This document shows positions 1 through 8,628 of a DNA stretch of 64,000 nucleotides, in pieces. Position 1 is the first letter of the stretch. Each line of letters opens with the position of its first letter. This DNA is from Bacteroidetes bacterium UBA6221 (lineage in GTDB: Bacteria > Bacteroidota > Bacteroidia > Chitinophagales > Chitinophagaceae): assembly GCA_002421685.1 (NCBI GenBank), contig DISB01000018.1:610653-674652 (forward strand). Reading direction: 5' to 3'. The notes beneath the pieces were generated by a model that ran no database searches, was not told where the DNA came from, and was given only the letters and a program-made list of their open reading frames with translations. The translations under genes and the position numbers were made by a program.

Positions 1-540
1 AGCGTTGCTGCCTTGTCCTGTTTGCGGTGCCACCACTACATCTTCGTACAGGTATACCGCAACAAATACCTCGCCGGACATAGCCTCGAAAAATTCGGTT
101 TTTGTGGTGACTGTCAATGTATCACCGGTGCTGGTCAGCTTTTGCATAAAGCCGGTATTTACGTTTACCGGGCCGGATGAGTTGCTGTTGACGAAACTGC
201 GTATACCCGGGAAATTCTGGTAACCGATATTGGTGGTGTTGATAAGGAAACTGGGCACTATGCTTACAGTCGGTATAAAGTTGTTCACTATGGTCGCGTT
301 GAACGCGACCGGGTCGATAACGAGTTTTGCATCGCCATGGCCGTACCAACTAACGCAGACGGCGGATACATTTGAGTCCAGCACCTCGCGGAAAGTATTC
401 CAGCCATAGGTGCCGGCGTCGTTACTGCCGCTTTCTGTGTACATCATCAGCAGCGTTTTGTTTTGTTTGGGTACATTGATGGTTTGCGCAGTGCAGTACG
501 CCGAAATAAACAATGTACCGCCAAGCAGGAGCTTCTTCAT
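1..540 (-). CDS. Omp28-like secreted protein (partial, C-terminus outside window)
   Basis: An open frame of 180 codons runs off the left edge. It starts at an ATG at 540 and begins with a clear signal peptide (MKKLLLGGTLFISAYCTAQ, cut after TAQ), so the product is exported. The mature part has a thioredoxin-like opening (KTLLMMYTES), then a segment on a 'wrong destination' beta strand (VSAVCVSWYGHGDAKL) and a region rich in beta strands (TLTVTTKTEFF). This order resembles Omp28-related outer-membrane proteins of Bacteroidota, but the CxxC pair of many members is absent. A C-terminal T9SS domain cannot be checked because the end is missing. It is divergent from the metalloprotease gene. The family call is inference; export is well supported. 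Confidence 0.6.
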   Translation of the reverse strand, partial: MKKLLLGGTLFISAYCTAQTINVPKQNKTLLMMYTESGSNDAGTYGWNTFREVLDSNVSAVCVSWYGHGDAKLVIDPVAFNATIVNNFIPTVSIVPSFLINTTNIGYQNFPGIRSFVNSNSSGPVNVNTGFMQKLTSTGDTLTVTTKTEFFEAMSGEVFVAVYLYEDVVVAPQTGQGSNA

Positions 541-664
541 AAGGCGAATTTTTATTGCTAATAGTTAATAGTTGTGAAATAAAATTGCGACAGGAGGGAA
601 TACACTTCAAGACGGTTCCACTATCAAATTGGGTTGGGCGGTGATGCAGGGTGGAAAGTGCGGT

Positions 665-726
665 AAAAAGCCCGGAACAGGATTGTCATATTTTCGAAGA
701 CAAGGGCATTTTGTACCGGGCTTTTT
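665..726. repeat. Inverted repeat in a divergent intergenic region
   Basis: AAAAAGCCCGG at 665-675 is matched by CCGGGCTTTTT at 716-726, with a 40-nt loop. It looks like a terminator hairpin, but it lies between two divergently transcribed genes, where no transcript should end. It could be an attenuator in the leader of either gene, or an end of a vanished transcript. Confidence 0.5.
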
Positions 727-756
727 TCATTTACTGCCCCCGTAGCCGTACCTTTG
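724..756 (+). promoter_or_regulatory. Bacteroidota-type promoter for the M4 protease
   Basis: A perfect -7 box TACCTTTG lies at 749-756. A T-run at 722-727 sits at the right distance (21 nt) to act as the -33 element. Transcription would start near 763, so translation would begin at the ATG at 764 or 773 with almost no leader. Confidence 0.45.
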
Positions 757-772
757 CGCGCAAATGCCTCAT

Positions 773-3700
773 ATGAAAAAACTTATACCCGCGAGTGCGC
801 TCTTTGCTACTCTGCTTTCTATCTTGTCCCCTGCCGCTTATGGCCAATCTGTAACCCGCGATACCAAAGACAATACGGTCGAATCCATTGTGTATACGGA
901 AAACACGGGCCTGCCAATGGATAACATGGCAAAGGAATTGCCAGCAATTCTTGAATTAGGCAAAGGCCACGAACTTAAATTGAAGTATTCAAGCCCCGCA
1001 TCCAACGGCGTTGTAGTGAGCAAATACGCCCAATGGTACAATAATATCCCCGTAGAGCATGGTTCTGTAACCGTGATGGCGAAAAACAACCGTGCCACTT
1101 ATATCAACGCCAATATCTTCAATCCTGCGCAAGCACTTTCTGCAACGCCGGCTATTACAGAAGCCCGCGCTTTGGATATTGCGCTGGCCCATATCAATGC
1201 AAAAAAATACGCCTGGGAAGATGGTGCGCCTGCAAAACGCATGGCGAACAATCCCGCATTCAAAGCGCCCGCCGGTACGCTGGTTTGGGTAGAAGATTTC
1301 ACGCAGGATGCACTTGACAAACAACTGCACCTGGCTTATCGCTTTGAGATATTTGCAAAAGAGCCTTTGAGCAACGACCGTGTATATGTGGATGCGCAAA
1401 CAGGAAAAATATTGCTGAAAGACCCGCTGATGAAACACGTAGCCGCTACCGGCACTGCAGTGTACAGCGGCAATGTGGCCTTTGAAACAAACCTGCTCAG
1501 CCCCGGCTCTTACAGCCTGGAAGATGTAAGCCGCGATGTATATACATACGACCTGCAAGGCGGCACAAGTTTTGGCTCGGCAGTAGATTTTACCAACAGC
1601 TCCACTACCTGGGGCAAAGATTATTCAATAGACGTGCACTGGGGAACATCACGTGTGTTTGACTACTGGAAGAACGAACATAACAGGGTAAGCTTCGATG
1701 GAATGGGCACTGAGATCATAAGTTTCCTGAACTATGATATCAGCTACAACAATGCTTTCTGGTCGGGATACTTTATGGTGTATGGCAACGGCACCGGCAT
1801 GTTCAATGCCGGCATGGACCCATTGGTAGCGCTCGACGTTTGCGGTCACGAACTGGGTCATGGAATATGCCAGTACACCGCCAACCTGGTGTATGCTGGT
1901 GAGTCCGGCGCCATGAACGAAGGTTTCAGCGATATATGGGGCGCGGTGATTGAAAATTATGCTGCCCCCGATAAACAAATGTGGAGCGTAGGCGAAGAGC
2001 TGCGTGTAGGCGCTTTGCGCAGCATGAACAATCCCAATCTTTATGACGACCCTGATTGCTACGGTGGAGCAAACTGGGTAAATACAATAGGCTGCACACC
2101 CGGCAGCGGCAACGACCAGTGTGGGGTACATACCAACAGCGGCGTATTGAACTATTGGTTTTACCTGTTGGTACATGGCGGCAAAGGAAAGAACGACCTG
2201 AACAATGATTTTGAAGTTTCAGGCATCGGTGTCAAGAAGGCTGCGGCCATAGTTTATGCGGCCGAACTGGCTATGAACAGTACCGACCAATATGTTCACT
2301 GTCGCAACGCAACTATCAATGCAGCTATCGCATTGTATGGCAACTGCTCCCGCGAAGTGGAGGCCATTACCCGTGCATGGCATGCTGTGGGAGTAGGCGC
2401 TGCCTTCACACCCTGCGCGCCGCAAATAGGTTTTGCCATACAGGATACTGCTGTCAATAAAGTAGTGCCGGGTATCATCTGCCCCTCTTCCAAATTAATT
2501 TCCATACCCCTGCGCGTGATGGGCAACGCACCAACCGGCGGCAATGCAACAGTAACGGTAGCAGGTACCGGCAACGTGAACGGCGGAGACTACTCCATAC
2601 CGGGCAACACGCTTACGTTCAATGCGGGCAGCACTGCCTCGCAAAACGTACAGGTAAATATCTTCGACAATGGCGATGTAACGCAGGATAAAATGCTGAA
2701 GCTCTACTTCACGATAGCGCAAAACGGTAGCAATGCCACAGTGGGTTATACATACGATACCTGCTACATCACCATACTCGGCTCAAGGACGGTACCCGAT
2801 ACCGGCAGCAGCGTGGTGACCAGGGTGAACGACGCAGACATAAAGAGTAAGGCCATTACGCCTTTCTTCAGCCGCCAGGCTCTTGCACGCACGCAGTTCA
2901 TTATCAAGGCTGAAGAGCTGCACATGGCCGGTATAAAACCCAACACGCCCATTACAGCGCTTGAGTTCAACGTTACCGAAAAGAATTCAGCACAGCCTTT
3001 CAACAATTTCAACCTGAAGATAGACCCAACGCAGGTAGATGATTTGGGTTCAGGTAATCCCACTGTATCAACTGTGTACCACAATAGCAACTTCAGCACG
3101 CAACTGGGCTGGAACAGGCTTTCGTTTTCTACCCCGCTGGTATGGAACGGTACAGACAACCTGGCTATTGAAACTTGCTTTACCAATGCCTCAGCAGGTG
3201 CTGAAAACGATTATATACAGGGTGTAGGTACGGGTACCTATGGTACTACCGTGGTATTTGCAGGCTCAGGCTCCAATGGGTGCAACTTGTTGTTCTCTTC
3301 AGGGTTCAACTATTTCAGCGTTTCAAAACCGGTGATAAGACTGGTGCAAAATGCACAGCCGATTGAAGCTGAGAAAATAATCGTATCCAGCAAGCCATGG
3401 GAGGTGCATCCGGGACAGGATGTTTATTTCCAGAATGACACTAACAGTAAAGTAATAGCCAATATCAAAGACCCAGGCAAAAACCTGGGATGTACAAATG
3501 TGTTTATTACTGCCCAGGGTGCAGGATTGGTTCCTGTGCAGGGTTCTCATTATCCCAACGTTAAGCGTTCTGTAAAAGAATATTCAGTAACGGCCCAAAA
3601 CAATACAAACGGTCAGTCGCCAGAGCAATACGAAATCACTTTATTCTTTGATACTTCGGAACTTTCAGGCGTCAACCTGGCCAATGTGCGTGTGGTGGGA

Positions 3701-4159
3701 ACCGATGTGCCGGTTGACTCAATGATGCATGATGCCAATACCGAAATAGCTCTGCCTGTCGTGATGAATGGCAAAAACTACATCTCTTTCAAAGCACAGT
3801 TTAATAGCAGTTTAGGCAGGGGTATTAACGGCAGGTATTTTATTACAGAAAATAACTTTATCCTGTGGCCGTCGGAGTCGGTAGCGGGAGTGAATAAGAA
3901 CACAGGCAACATCAGCGTAGTAAACAATCCGTTTACGGACAAAATATATGTAAACTACAACCTGCAGGCCGCGGCAAAAGCCCAGGTGAAACTGTATGAT
4001 ATTACAGGTAGGGTGCTACTGAACAATTCGCAGGACCTGCAGGCAGGCAGCCATGGTTTTGAAATAAACACAGGCAATATATTGCTCGCACCGGGCAACT
4101 ATATATTGCAGATAACCACGGGCAGCGAGGTGCTTACGCAAAAAATGGTGAAGCAATAA
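773..4159 (+). CDS. Secreted M4 (thermolysin-type) zinc metalloprotease with T9SS sorting domain
   Basis: This is an extracellular neutral protease of about 1128 residues. Domains in order: signal peptide ending AAYGQ; FTP/PepSY-type propeptide (roughly 25-220); M4 catalytic domain (roughly 225-560). The zinc site is HELGH at about 359-363, followed 19 residues later by the third ligand Glu383 in NEGFSD, exactly the M4 spacing. HTNSGVLNYWFYLL supplies the usual C-terminal half of the domain. Next come a Calx-beta-like stretch (NGGDYSIPGNTLTF) and further beta-rich modules. The last 75 residues form a type A T9SS sorting domain (VNNPFTDKIYVNY to QKMVKQ). An in-frame ATG at 764 is an alternative start. 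The enzyme is expected to be exported through the Sec and T9SS machinery and auto-activated by propeptide removal. Confidence 0.95.
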   Translation: MKKLIPASALFATLLSILSPAAYGQSVTRDTKDNTVESIVYTENTGLPMDNMAKELPAILELGKGHELKLKYSSPASNGVVVSKYAQWYNNIPVEHGSVTVMAKNNRATYINANIFNPAQALSATPAITEARALDIALAHINAKKYAWEDGAPAKRMANNPAFKAPAGTLVWVEDFTQDALDKQLHLAYRFEIFAKEPLSNDRVYVDAQTGKILLKDPLMKHVAATGTAVYSGNVAFETNLLSPGSYSLEDVSRDVYTYDLQGGTSFGSAVDFTNSSTTWGKDYSIDVHWGTSRVFDYWKNEHNRVSFDGMGTEIISFLNYDISYNNAFWSGYFMVYGNGTGMFNAGMDPLVALDVCGHELGHGICQYTANLVYAGESGAMNEGFSDIWGAVIENYAAPDKQMWSVGEELRVGALRSMNNPNLYDDPDCYGGANWVNTIGCTPGSGNDQCGVHTNSGVLNYWFYLLVHGGKGKNDLNNDFEVSGIGVKKAAAIVYAAELAMNSTDQYVHCRNATINAAIALYGNCSREVEAITRAWHAVGVGAAFTPCAPQIGFAIQDTAVNKVVPGIICPSSKLISIPLRVMGNAPTGGNATVTVAGTGNVNGGDYSIPGNTLTFNAGSTASQNVQVNIFDNGDVTQDKMLKLYFTIAQNGSNATVGYTYDTCYITILGSRTVPDTGSSVVTRVNDADIKSKAITPFFSRQALARTQFIIKAEELHMAGIKPNTPITALEFNVTEKNSAQPFNNFNLKIDPTQVDDLGSGNPTVSTVYHNSNFSTQLGWNRLSFSTPLVWNGTDNLAIETCFTNASAGAENDYIQGVGTGTYGTTVVFAGSGSNGCNLLFSSGFNYFSVSKPVIRLVQNAQPIEAEKIIVSSKPWEVHPGQDVYFQNDTNSKVIANIKDPGKNLGCTNVFITAQGAGLVPVQGSHYPNVKRSVKEYSVTAQNNTNGQSPEQYEITLFFDTSELSGVNLANVRVVGTDVPVDSMMHDANTEIALPVVMNGKNYISFKAQFNSSLGRGINGRYFITENNFILWPSESVAGVNKNTGNISVVNNPFTDKIYVNYNLQAAAKAQVKLYDITGRVLLNNSQDLQAGSHGFEINTGNILLAPGNYILQITTGSEVLTQKMVKQ

Positions 4160-4174
4160 AACCTTCGTGTAATG

Positions 4175-4212
4175 ATATAACAACGCCCCGCAATGCGGGG
4201 CGCTGTTATTAT
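4175..4212. terminator. Bidirectional terminator between convergent genes
   Basis: The stem CGCCCCGC/GCGGGGCG with loop AAT is extended by ATAACA/TGTTAT with one mismatch. T-rich sequence flanks both sides. It serves both the protease gene (+) and the TerB-like gene (-). Confidence 0.85.
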
Positions 4213-4222
4213 ATCAAATATA

Positions 4223-4585
4223 CTACGCTTCGTCAGGCTTCCACGCGTCAAACAGCATGTTCAGGTAATAATTTTCCTCCCTGGTAATGACGTTGTCAGC
4301 CTTGGTGATATGTATGGCAAACTGCAGGAGGTTGTTGCGTTCCTCTTCTGTAGCGTCGTCATAAAAATCATCCATCATCCGGCGGAAATGTTGCTCCCAC
4401 TCATCGGGCTTAAGGGCGCTGATGATTTCCATTTCGCGGTCCAGGTCTACCTGTATGGGAAATTCCTGCACTAAATAGTCCCGGATAACGGTATCTTCTT
4501 TACCTATGAATTTATGGTCGACAGCAGACAGTAGCATAAGCAGGTGGTAACCGGCTATAGTTTTATTTACACGATTATTTGGCAT
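4223..4585 (-). CDS. TerB-like (tellurite-resistance domain) protein
   Basis: A soluble all-helical protein of 120 residues. It shows the pattern of the TerB/DjlA-type domain: a hydrophobic first helix (AGYHLLMLLSAVDH), a conserved acidic turn (FIGKEDTVI), and a late second repeat with the same helix-acid-turn form (HITKADNVITREENYYL). This internal duplication (VDHKFIGKED / TKADNVITREE) is typical of TerB folds, which bind metal or act as partner domains. The longer frame to 4621 would overlap the upstream ald gene, so the ATG at 4585 is preferred, leaving a gap of 19 nt after ald. Co-transcription with ald is likely. The specific role is unknown. Confidence 0.75.
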   Translation of the reverse strand: MPNNRVNKTIAGYHLLMLLSAVDHKFIGKEDTVIRDYLVQEFPIQVDLDREMEIISALKPDEWEQHFRRMMDDFYDDATEEERNNLLQFAIHITKADNVITREENYYLNMLFDAWKPDEA

Positions 4586-4604
4586 ACAAAAAATATCATT
4601 ATTG

Positions 4605-5816
4605 TTATATCTGCGACGCAAGCAGCAGGTCGAGATCTGTATATTTTAAATCGAAACGTTTGGCGATAGGTGCGTTGGTAACGCAGCCTTTGTACAGGTA
4701 CACCCCGTTCCTGATACCGGCCTTCGACTGTATCAGGGTCTCCAGGCCGCCCATATCGGTACAGTCCAGCAGTATGGGCATCAGCACGTTGCTGATAGCC
4801 CTCGATGCCGTGCGCGATACGCCTGAAGCTATATTAGGCACGCAGTAGTGCACTACATCATATTTTCTGAAAGTTGGTTTTTCCAGCGTGGTCACTTTCG
4901 ATGTTTCAAAGCACCCTCCGCGGTCTATGCTCACGTCCATTATCACCGAGCCGGCCTTCATATTGGCCACCATCTCGTCCGTTACTACCACGGGTGTGAT
5001 GCCGTTAATGGGTTTCAGCGCGCCTACCACCACATCTGCATTGGCCAGCTCTTCCGCCAGGGTTATAGGCTCCAGTACCGAGGTAAATACCCGTTGTCCT
5101 ACGTTGTTCTGCAGGCGCATCAGGCGGTATATCGAGTTGTCAAAGACCTTTACCACCGCGCCAAGCCCTATGGCAGCCCTGGCCGCATGTTCGCCCACCA
5201 TGCCCGCGCCCAGTATCAATACCTTGGCGGGCGGTATGCCCGTTATGCCGCCCAGCAGTATTCCTTTGCCCTGGTGCACATTGCTCAGGTATTTAGCCGC
5301 GTTCAGTATAGCAGACGCCCCCGCTATTTCGCTCATAGAGCGAACGATGGGGTATGTGCCTGCATCGTCCTTTATCGAGTCGAAGGCTATGGCTATTATC
5401 TTTTTTTGCAGCAGTTGCTCCAGCATTTCCGCCTTCAGCAGCGGCATATGTATGGGCGATATCACAAACTGGTTGGGCTGTAGCGAGGGGATGTCCTCTT
5501 CAGATATCGGCGCCGACTTGATGATGGTATTGGCCTTGAACACTTCTTCACGTTCGTAGGCTATATGCGCGCCCGCCTCGCTGTAGTCGGTATCGTAGTA
5601 AAAAGAACCCTCGCCCGCACCATGTTCCACCACCACGTTGTTGCCGTTGTTCACCAGCACGGCTACGGCCTCCGGGGTAAGGGCAATACGGTTCTCCTGG
5701 AAAGATGTTTCCTTGGGAATACCTATAAAGAGCTTTTTCTTCTTCGGCAATACCTCCAATGTTTCCTCCAGCGGCACATACGAGAACGACGGCGAGACAT
5801 ACGGCTTTTTACTCAT
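4605..5816 (-). CDS. ald: Alanine dehydrogenase / PNT-family NAD-dependent dehydrogenase
   Basis: A 403-residue enzyme of the alanine dehydrogenase/transhydrogenase alpha-subunit family, expected to interconvert L-alanine and pyruvate plus ammonia with NAD. It has the N-terminal signature IGIPKETSFQENRIALTPEA, a substrate-domain histidine in ISPIHMPL, and the MSEIAGASAILNAA helix. A Rossmann motif, GAGMVGEHAARAA, follows. The C-terminal half has VIMDVSIDRGGCFET and the membrane-free ending expected for Ald rather than PntA. The N-terminus is about 30 residues longer than classical Ald, as in other Bacteroidota copies. It is followed closely by the TerB-like gene. On this strand a TATTTTTG box lies near 5925-5932. 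Confidence 0.85.
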   Translation of the reverse strand: MSKKPYVSPSFSYVPLEETLEVLPKKKKLFIGIPKETSFQENRIALTPEAVAVLVNNGNNVVVEHGAGEGSFYYDTDYSEAGAHIAYEREEVFKANTIIKSAPISEEDIPSLQPNQFVISPIHMPLLKAEMLEQLLQKKIIAIAFDSIKDDAGTYPIVRSMSEIAGASAILNAAKYLSNVHQGKGILLGGITGIPPAKVLILGAGMVGEHAARAAIGLGAVVKVFDNSIYRLMRLQNNVGQRVFTSVLEPITLAEELANADVVVGALKPINGITPVVVTDEMVANMKAGSVIMDVSIDRGGCFETSKVTTLEKPTFRKYDVVHYCVPNIASGVSRTASRAISNVLMPILLDCTDMGGLETLIQSKAGIRNGVYLYKGCVTNAPIAKRFDLKYTDLDLLLASQI

Positions 5817-6031
5817 GCGCGCACTAAAAAATGTAATTTTCAGAAAGTTAGGAAAATCCCCCCGATTAAGGAAGTTTTTGAAAATACGTTAACATAATGC
5901 GTTCTTTTTCAATGGGTAGGGGTGCAAAAATAAGATTTGATAACGTTCTGAAAGTTGTCAAATCTAAACAGTTTATCATTAAAAATATTAGTACCTTAGT
6001 GTATTCCGAACCACTAAACTAAATCCTGGAG

Positions 6032-7468
6032 ATGTTAAAGACCTTACCTATTTTACTCATTGCGATGCTTCCTTGCATAGCCTATTCCCAAAACTATGAG
6101 TGTATAAAGCCTTTAGACAAGCAATACTTTATTAATAATGATTATTACCTGAAAGGCATCAGGATAGATTCCATGTATGTTACAGGCACCGACACAGTAC
6201 TCATACCTTTTCATACTGTGAGAGGGAGGTACCTGGATAGCCCCGGTCAAAAATTGGACCTGAAGGGCGGCAACTGGATAGGGAAGCGTGTTATTATTAA
6301 TCCGGGAGGTATTTACAACTTTGAAAATGGATGGGGTGGCACCATAGTAATAAAATCGCAGGCACAGTTGAATGATAAATGGACATTTTACAAGCACAAT
6401 AACCTGGAGTTTGAAGCGCAGGTAACCAAAATAGACACGATAACCATTGCAGGTTATCTAGATTCTGTAAAAACTATCACTCTTCGCCTGAACGGGGATT
6501 TCCTGGATGGCAGAACAATACTGTTAAGTAAAACGCACGGATTTGCGGATGTTTTTGACTTATATAATTTCCCGTTTCGTAAGCCGGGAGGTGGTATAAA
6601 TAGCATGAAGGATAGTTTTGATTATTATTATGACCGTACCCCCAACCCTATGAACAATTTTAGGCAAATGAAATATTATCCATACAAGAATACCGATATC
6701 ACCGATTACAATGTGGGTGACACGATCCAGGTGATAATTTATGGGAATATAGTTTACAGAACATATAGTATTACCAAAAAGAACGTGCTCCCGTCTCATA
6801 CCGAATACGAAACGGACGTGCTGCAATTGACAAAGAACAACGATGTATTTACACCTGCGATATATAAAGATACACTCTATGTGGACACTAATTATTTTAT
6901 AAGCCATATGCCCGAAGAATCCACCCCTGCAAATTCGGCGTACAATGCCATATTTTACAACGAGAACGACACATCTTATTGTTTCAAAGGGCCCCTGTTC
7001 ACGATACGTGCAGGACAGATATGCGGCGATACTTTCTGCTATCTTACCAGGGCGTCAGCCGGCAATAACTATGCGAATTATAAAGCAGGTATTGGCCTTA
7101 CATTTATACACTATCGCTATTCAGGCAAGGGAAGTGATTTTTATTCTTCAGAACTTAAATACTATAATATCGCCGGCAAATCATGCAGGAAATATTTCAA
7201 TAGCATAGACGATGTTGACATGGGCGACAATGGCCCCAAAGTGTACCCGATACCGGCAGGCGACAAAGTTAATATATCCTTTGGTGGACATGGACAACAA
7301 TACTCTGCCATTATTCAAAGTATGGACGGAAAAGTACTTGCAAGAAAGGATACAAGTGATGGTAATATTCAATTTTCAGTCAGTAATTTCCCCAACGGCT
7401 TATATTTGATAAGCGTACAAAATAAAAACGGATTTGCGGCGCACAAAAAGATTATCATACAGCACTAA
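6032..7468 (+). CDS. Secreted protein of unknown function with T9SS sorting domain
   Basis: A 478-residue exported protein. A signal peptide (MLKTLPILLIAMLPCIAYSQ) is followed by about 380 residues of beta-rich sequence with many aromatic residues, and no catalytic motif that I recognise. The final 75 residues form a type A T9SS domain: VYPIPAGDKVNISF, the central VLARKD strand, then FPNGLYLISVQ. The final lysine-containing strand is HKKIIIQH. The start ATG is supported by the signal peptide. The T9SS fate is well supported; the role of the mature protein is unknown. It is a single gene divergent from ald. Confidence 0.85.
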   Translation: MLKTLPILLIAMLPCIAYSQNYECIKPLDKQYFINNDYYLKGIRIDSMYVTGTDTVLIPFHTVRGRYLDSPGQKLDLKGGNWIGKRVIINPGGIYNFENGWGGTIVIKSQAQLNDKWTFYKHNNLEFEAQVTKIDTITIAGYLDSVKTITLRLNGDFLDGRTILLSKTHGFADVFDLYNFPFRKPGGGINSMKDSFDYYYDRTPNPMNNFRQMKYYPYKNTDITDYNVGDTIQVIIYGNIVYRTYSITKKNVLPSHTEYETDVLQLTKNNDVFTPAIYKDTLYVDTNYFISHMPEESTPANSAYNAIFYNENDTSYCFKGPLFTIRAGQICGDTFCYLTRASAGNNYANYKAGIGLTFIHYRYSGKGSDFYSSELKYYNIAGKSCRKYFNSIDDVDMGDNGPKVYPIPAGDKVNISFGGHGQQYSAIIQSMDGKVLARKDTSDGNIQFSVSNFPNGLYLISVQNKNGFAAHKKIIIQH

Positions 7469-7642
7469 AATGTTTCAGATATCTAAGAGATAGTATAGTA
7501 GAGTAGTGTACCTATTGGCGCAAAAAATGCAGGGTTGAAATGTGTGGTATGCTTATGCAGCATAGCGATTATCCTTTTTTACTTCTTCTTTTTCCTGGTG
7601 GGAAGTAGTGATTATAAACCATCTTCCCCAGGGTATCACTTG

Positions 7643-7669
7643 CCCCGCCAGGCTTAGCCGTCGGCGGGG
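7643..7669. repeat. REP-like GC-rich palindrome
   Basis: Nested inverted repeat: outer CCCCGCC/GGCGGGG and inner GGCT/AGCC around a single T. It overlaps the end of the small ORF above. A shorter relative, CCCGCC-AC-GGCGGG, lies at 35925-35938. Confidence 0.55.
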
Positions 7670-7839
7670 TTGACGTTGCGCACCTGATGTTCATCCAGCC
7701 ATTGTTTGAAACTGTCGGGTTCGGGTGCGACAAAGCGCACGATTTCTTCATTCTTCAGGCTGATGATAAACCTGTCTATCGAAAAGATATAGGCCGACAA
7801 CCCTCCGGCGCTGTAAGGGAAACCCTCGAAACCATACAA
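7654..7839 (-). pseudogene. Remnant of a small conserved protein, 3' end replaced by a palindromic element
   Basis: The open frame encodes about 60 residues with natural-looking composition (GGLSAYIFSIDRFIISLKNE, then VRFVAPEPDSFKQWLDEHQV). It has no ATG: only a TTG at 7839, and a stop lies seven codons upstream of that. The last residues, NPADG and the stop codon, are supplied by the GC-rich palindrome at 7643-7669. I read it as a small gene that has lost its start, with a repeat inserted at its end. It might still be translated from TTG. No function is known. Confidence 0.35.
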
Positions 7840-7907
7840 GAATACTAAACCAGGTTTTCACTAACCGGGTGGCGAAAACTTTGTAAATAATTCCCATCAT
7901 AAAATCA

Positions 7908-7938
7908 TTGCTAATAACATCGTTTTTACGTAAATTTG
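7908..7938 (+). promoter_or_regulatory. Orphan Bacteroidota-type promoter
   Basis: TTG at 7908-7910, 20-nt spacer, then TAAATTTG at 7931-7938: a full consensus match. No protein gene follows for about 690 bp. Only two short ORFs (16 and 20 codons, starting at 7951 and 7961) lie directly downstream, before the tandem hairpins at 8166-8298. Confidence 0.45.
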
Positions 7939-8032
7939 TAATAGTAAATCATGCTTGTGCATGAGTGGAAGCTCTTTATTTATTGCAATACAAAGTGGTA
8001 GCAGGAATAGGGTTGACGCTTAACAGGCTGTC

Positions 8033-8060
8033 TCCGCGTCTTTGCGCCTCTGCGGTTAAA
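8033..8060 (-). repeat. Dispersed TTTAACCGCA-type motif, copy 1
   Basis: Read on the minus strand this is TTTAACCGCAGAGGCGCAAA followed by GACGCGGAG. A related copy lies on the plus strand at 35803-35832. Similar short sequences are familiar from intergenic regions of many unrelated bacteria. Confidence 0.45.
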
Positions 8061-8150
8061 AAGAAAACCATCATGGGAGCAAACGACAGTATGCGAGGCT
8101 ACCCCGATCCAGGGGAACGCTGTGACTAACGAGATTGGCAAACGGCAAAC

Positions 8151-8340
8151 TAATTTATTATTAGTCCTCTCCGCCTAAGGCGGAAGATAGAGGGGTTTTT
8201 CGCAATGGAATTTTCCGGGAAACATTTGGAAACAAAATTCAACCACTAATTTATTATTAGTCCTCTCCGTCTAAGGCGGAAGATAGAGGGGCTTTTTTCG
8301 CGATGGATTTTCCTGGCATCATTTGGGAACAAAATTCATG
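8151..8340 (+). repeat. Two-copy 96-bp tandem repeat containing terminator-like hairpins
   Basis: Copy 1 spans 8151-8246 and copy 2 spans 8247 to about 8340. Each begins TAATTTATTATTAGTCCTCT and holds a perfect or near-perfect TCCGCCT-A-AGGCGGA hairpin. In both copies this sits inside CCTCT/AGAGG (8166-8193 and 8262-8289), followed by GGGG and a T-run. Each copy ends with a WTTTGGRAACAAAATTC-like segment. The copies differ by point changes, so the duplication is not recent. Confidence 0.75.
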
Positions 8341-8579
8341 GTATGTTGATAATTAATAAATTATGAATGTGACCCCCGAAGAAAAGCAGGGTATCCGGCA
8401 TCAAAATGGGAACATTTTGCCCTTTCGATGGAACATTTGGAACAAAATATCCCTGCAAACGCATAACGGGATATATTTTGGAGCAAAAAGGGGCATCATC
8501 ACATTATCCAAATCATCACATTGAACATTATCTTATCCACATTCCACGGATGTTCCACAGAAATATCATACAGGGGCGT

Positions 8580-8587
8580 TAACTTTG
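8580..8587 (+). promoter_or_regulatory. -7 box upstream of the MBL hydrolase
   Basis: TAACTTTG at 8580-8587 matches TAnnTTTG and lies 41 nt before the start codon. A -33 element is not obvious. It probably drives the 8629-11564 gene set. Confidence 0.4.
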
Positions 8588-8628
8588 TTATAGTCGCAAA
8601 AAACTCAAAACGGTAACTTAAGGGAGAC

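Larger units (their letters stand above)
7469..8628. other. Gene-poor 1.16-kb region with repeats
   Basis: No conventional gene is visible here. Contents, left to right: a decayed small ORF with a palindromic element at its 3' end; an orphan promoter (7908-7938) with short ORFs at 7951-8001 and 7961-8023; a dispersed GCGGTTAAA-type motif near 8033-8060; a two-copy 96-bp tandem repeat carrying terminator-like hairpins; repeated GGAACA motifs (8300-8480); and AT-rich CACATTATC repeats (8499-8540), before the promoter of the next gene. Confidence 0.7.

Noticed and set aside
4848..5559. Long plus-strand frames (211 and 223 codons) inside ald
   Set aside because: Antisense shadows of a clearly coding dehydrogenase gene.
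8538..8562. parS-like TTCCACGGATGTTCCACAG near parAB
   Set aside because: Only half-site resemblance to the 16-bp palindrome TGTTTCACGTGAAACA; the second half is not inverted, so I do not call a parS site.
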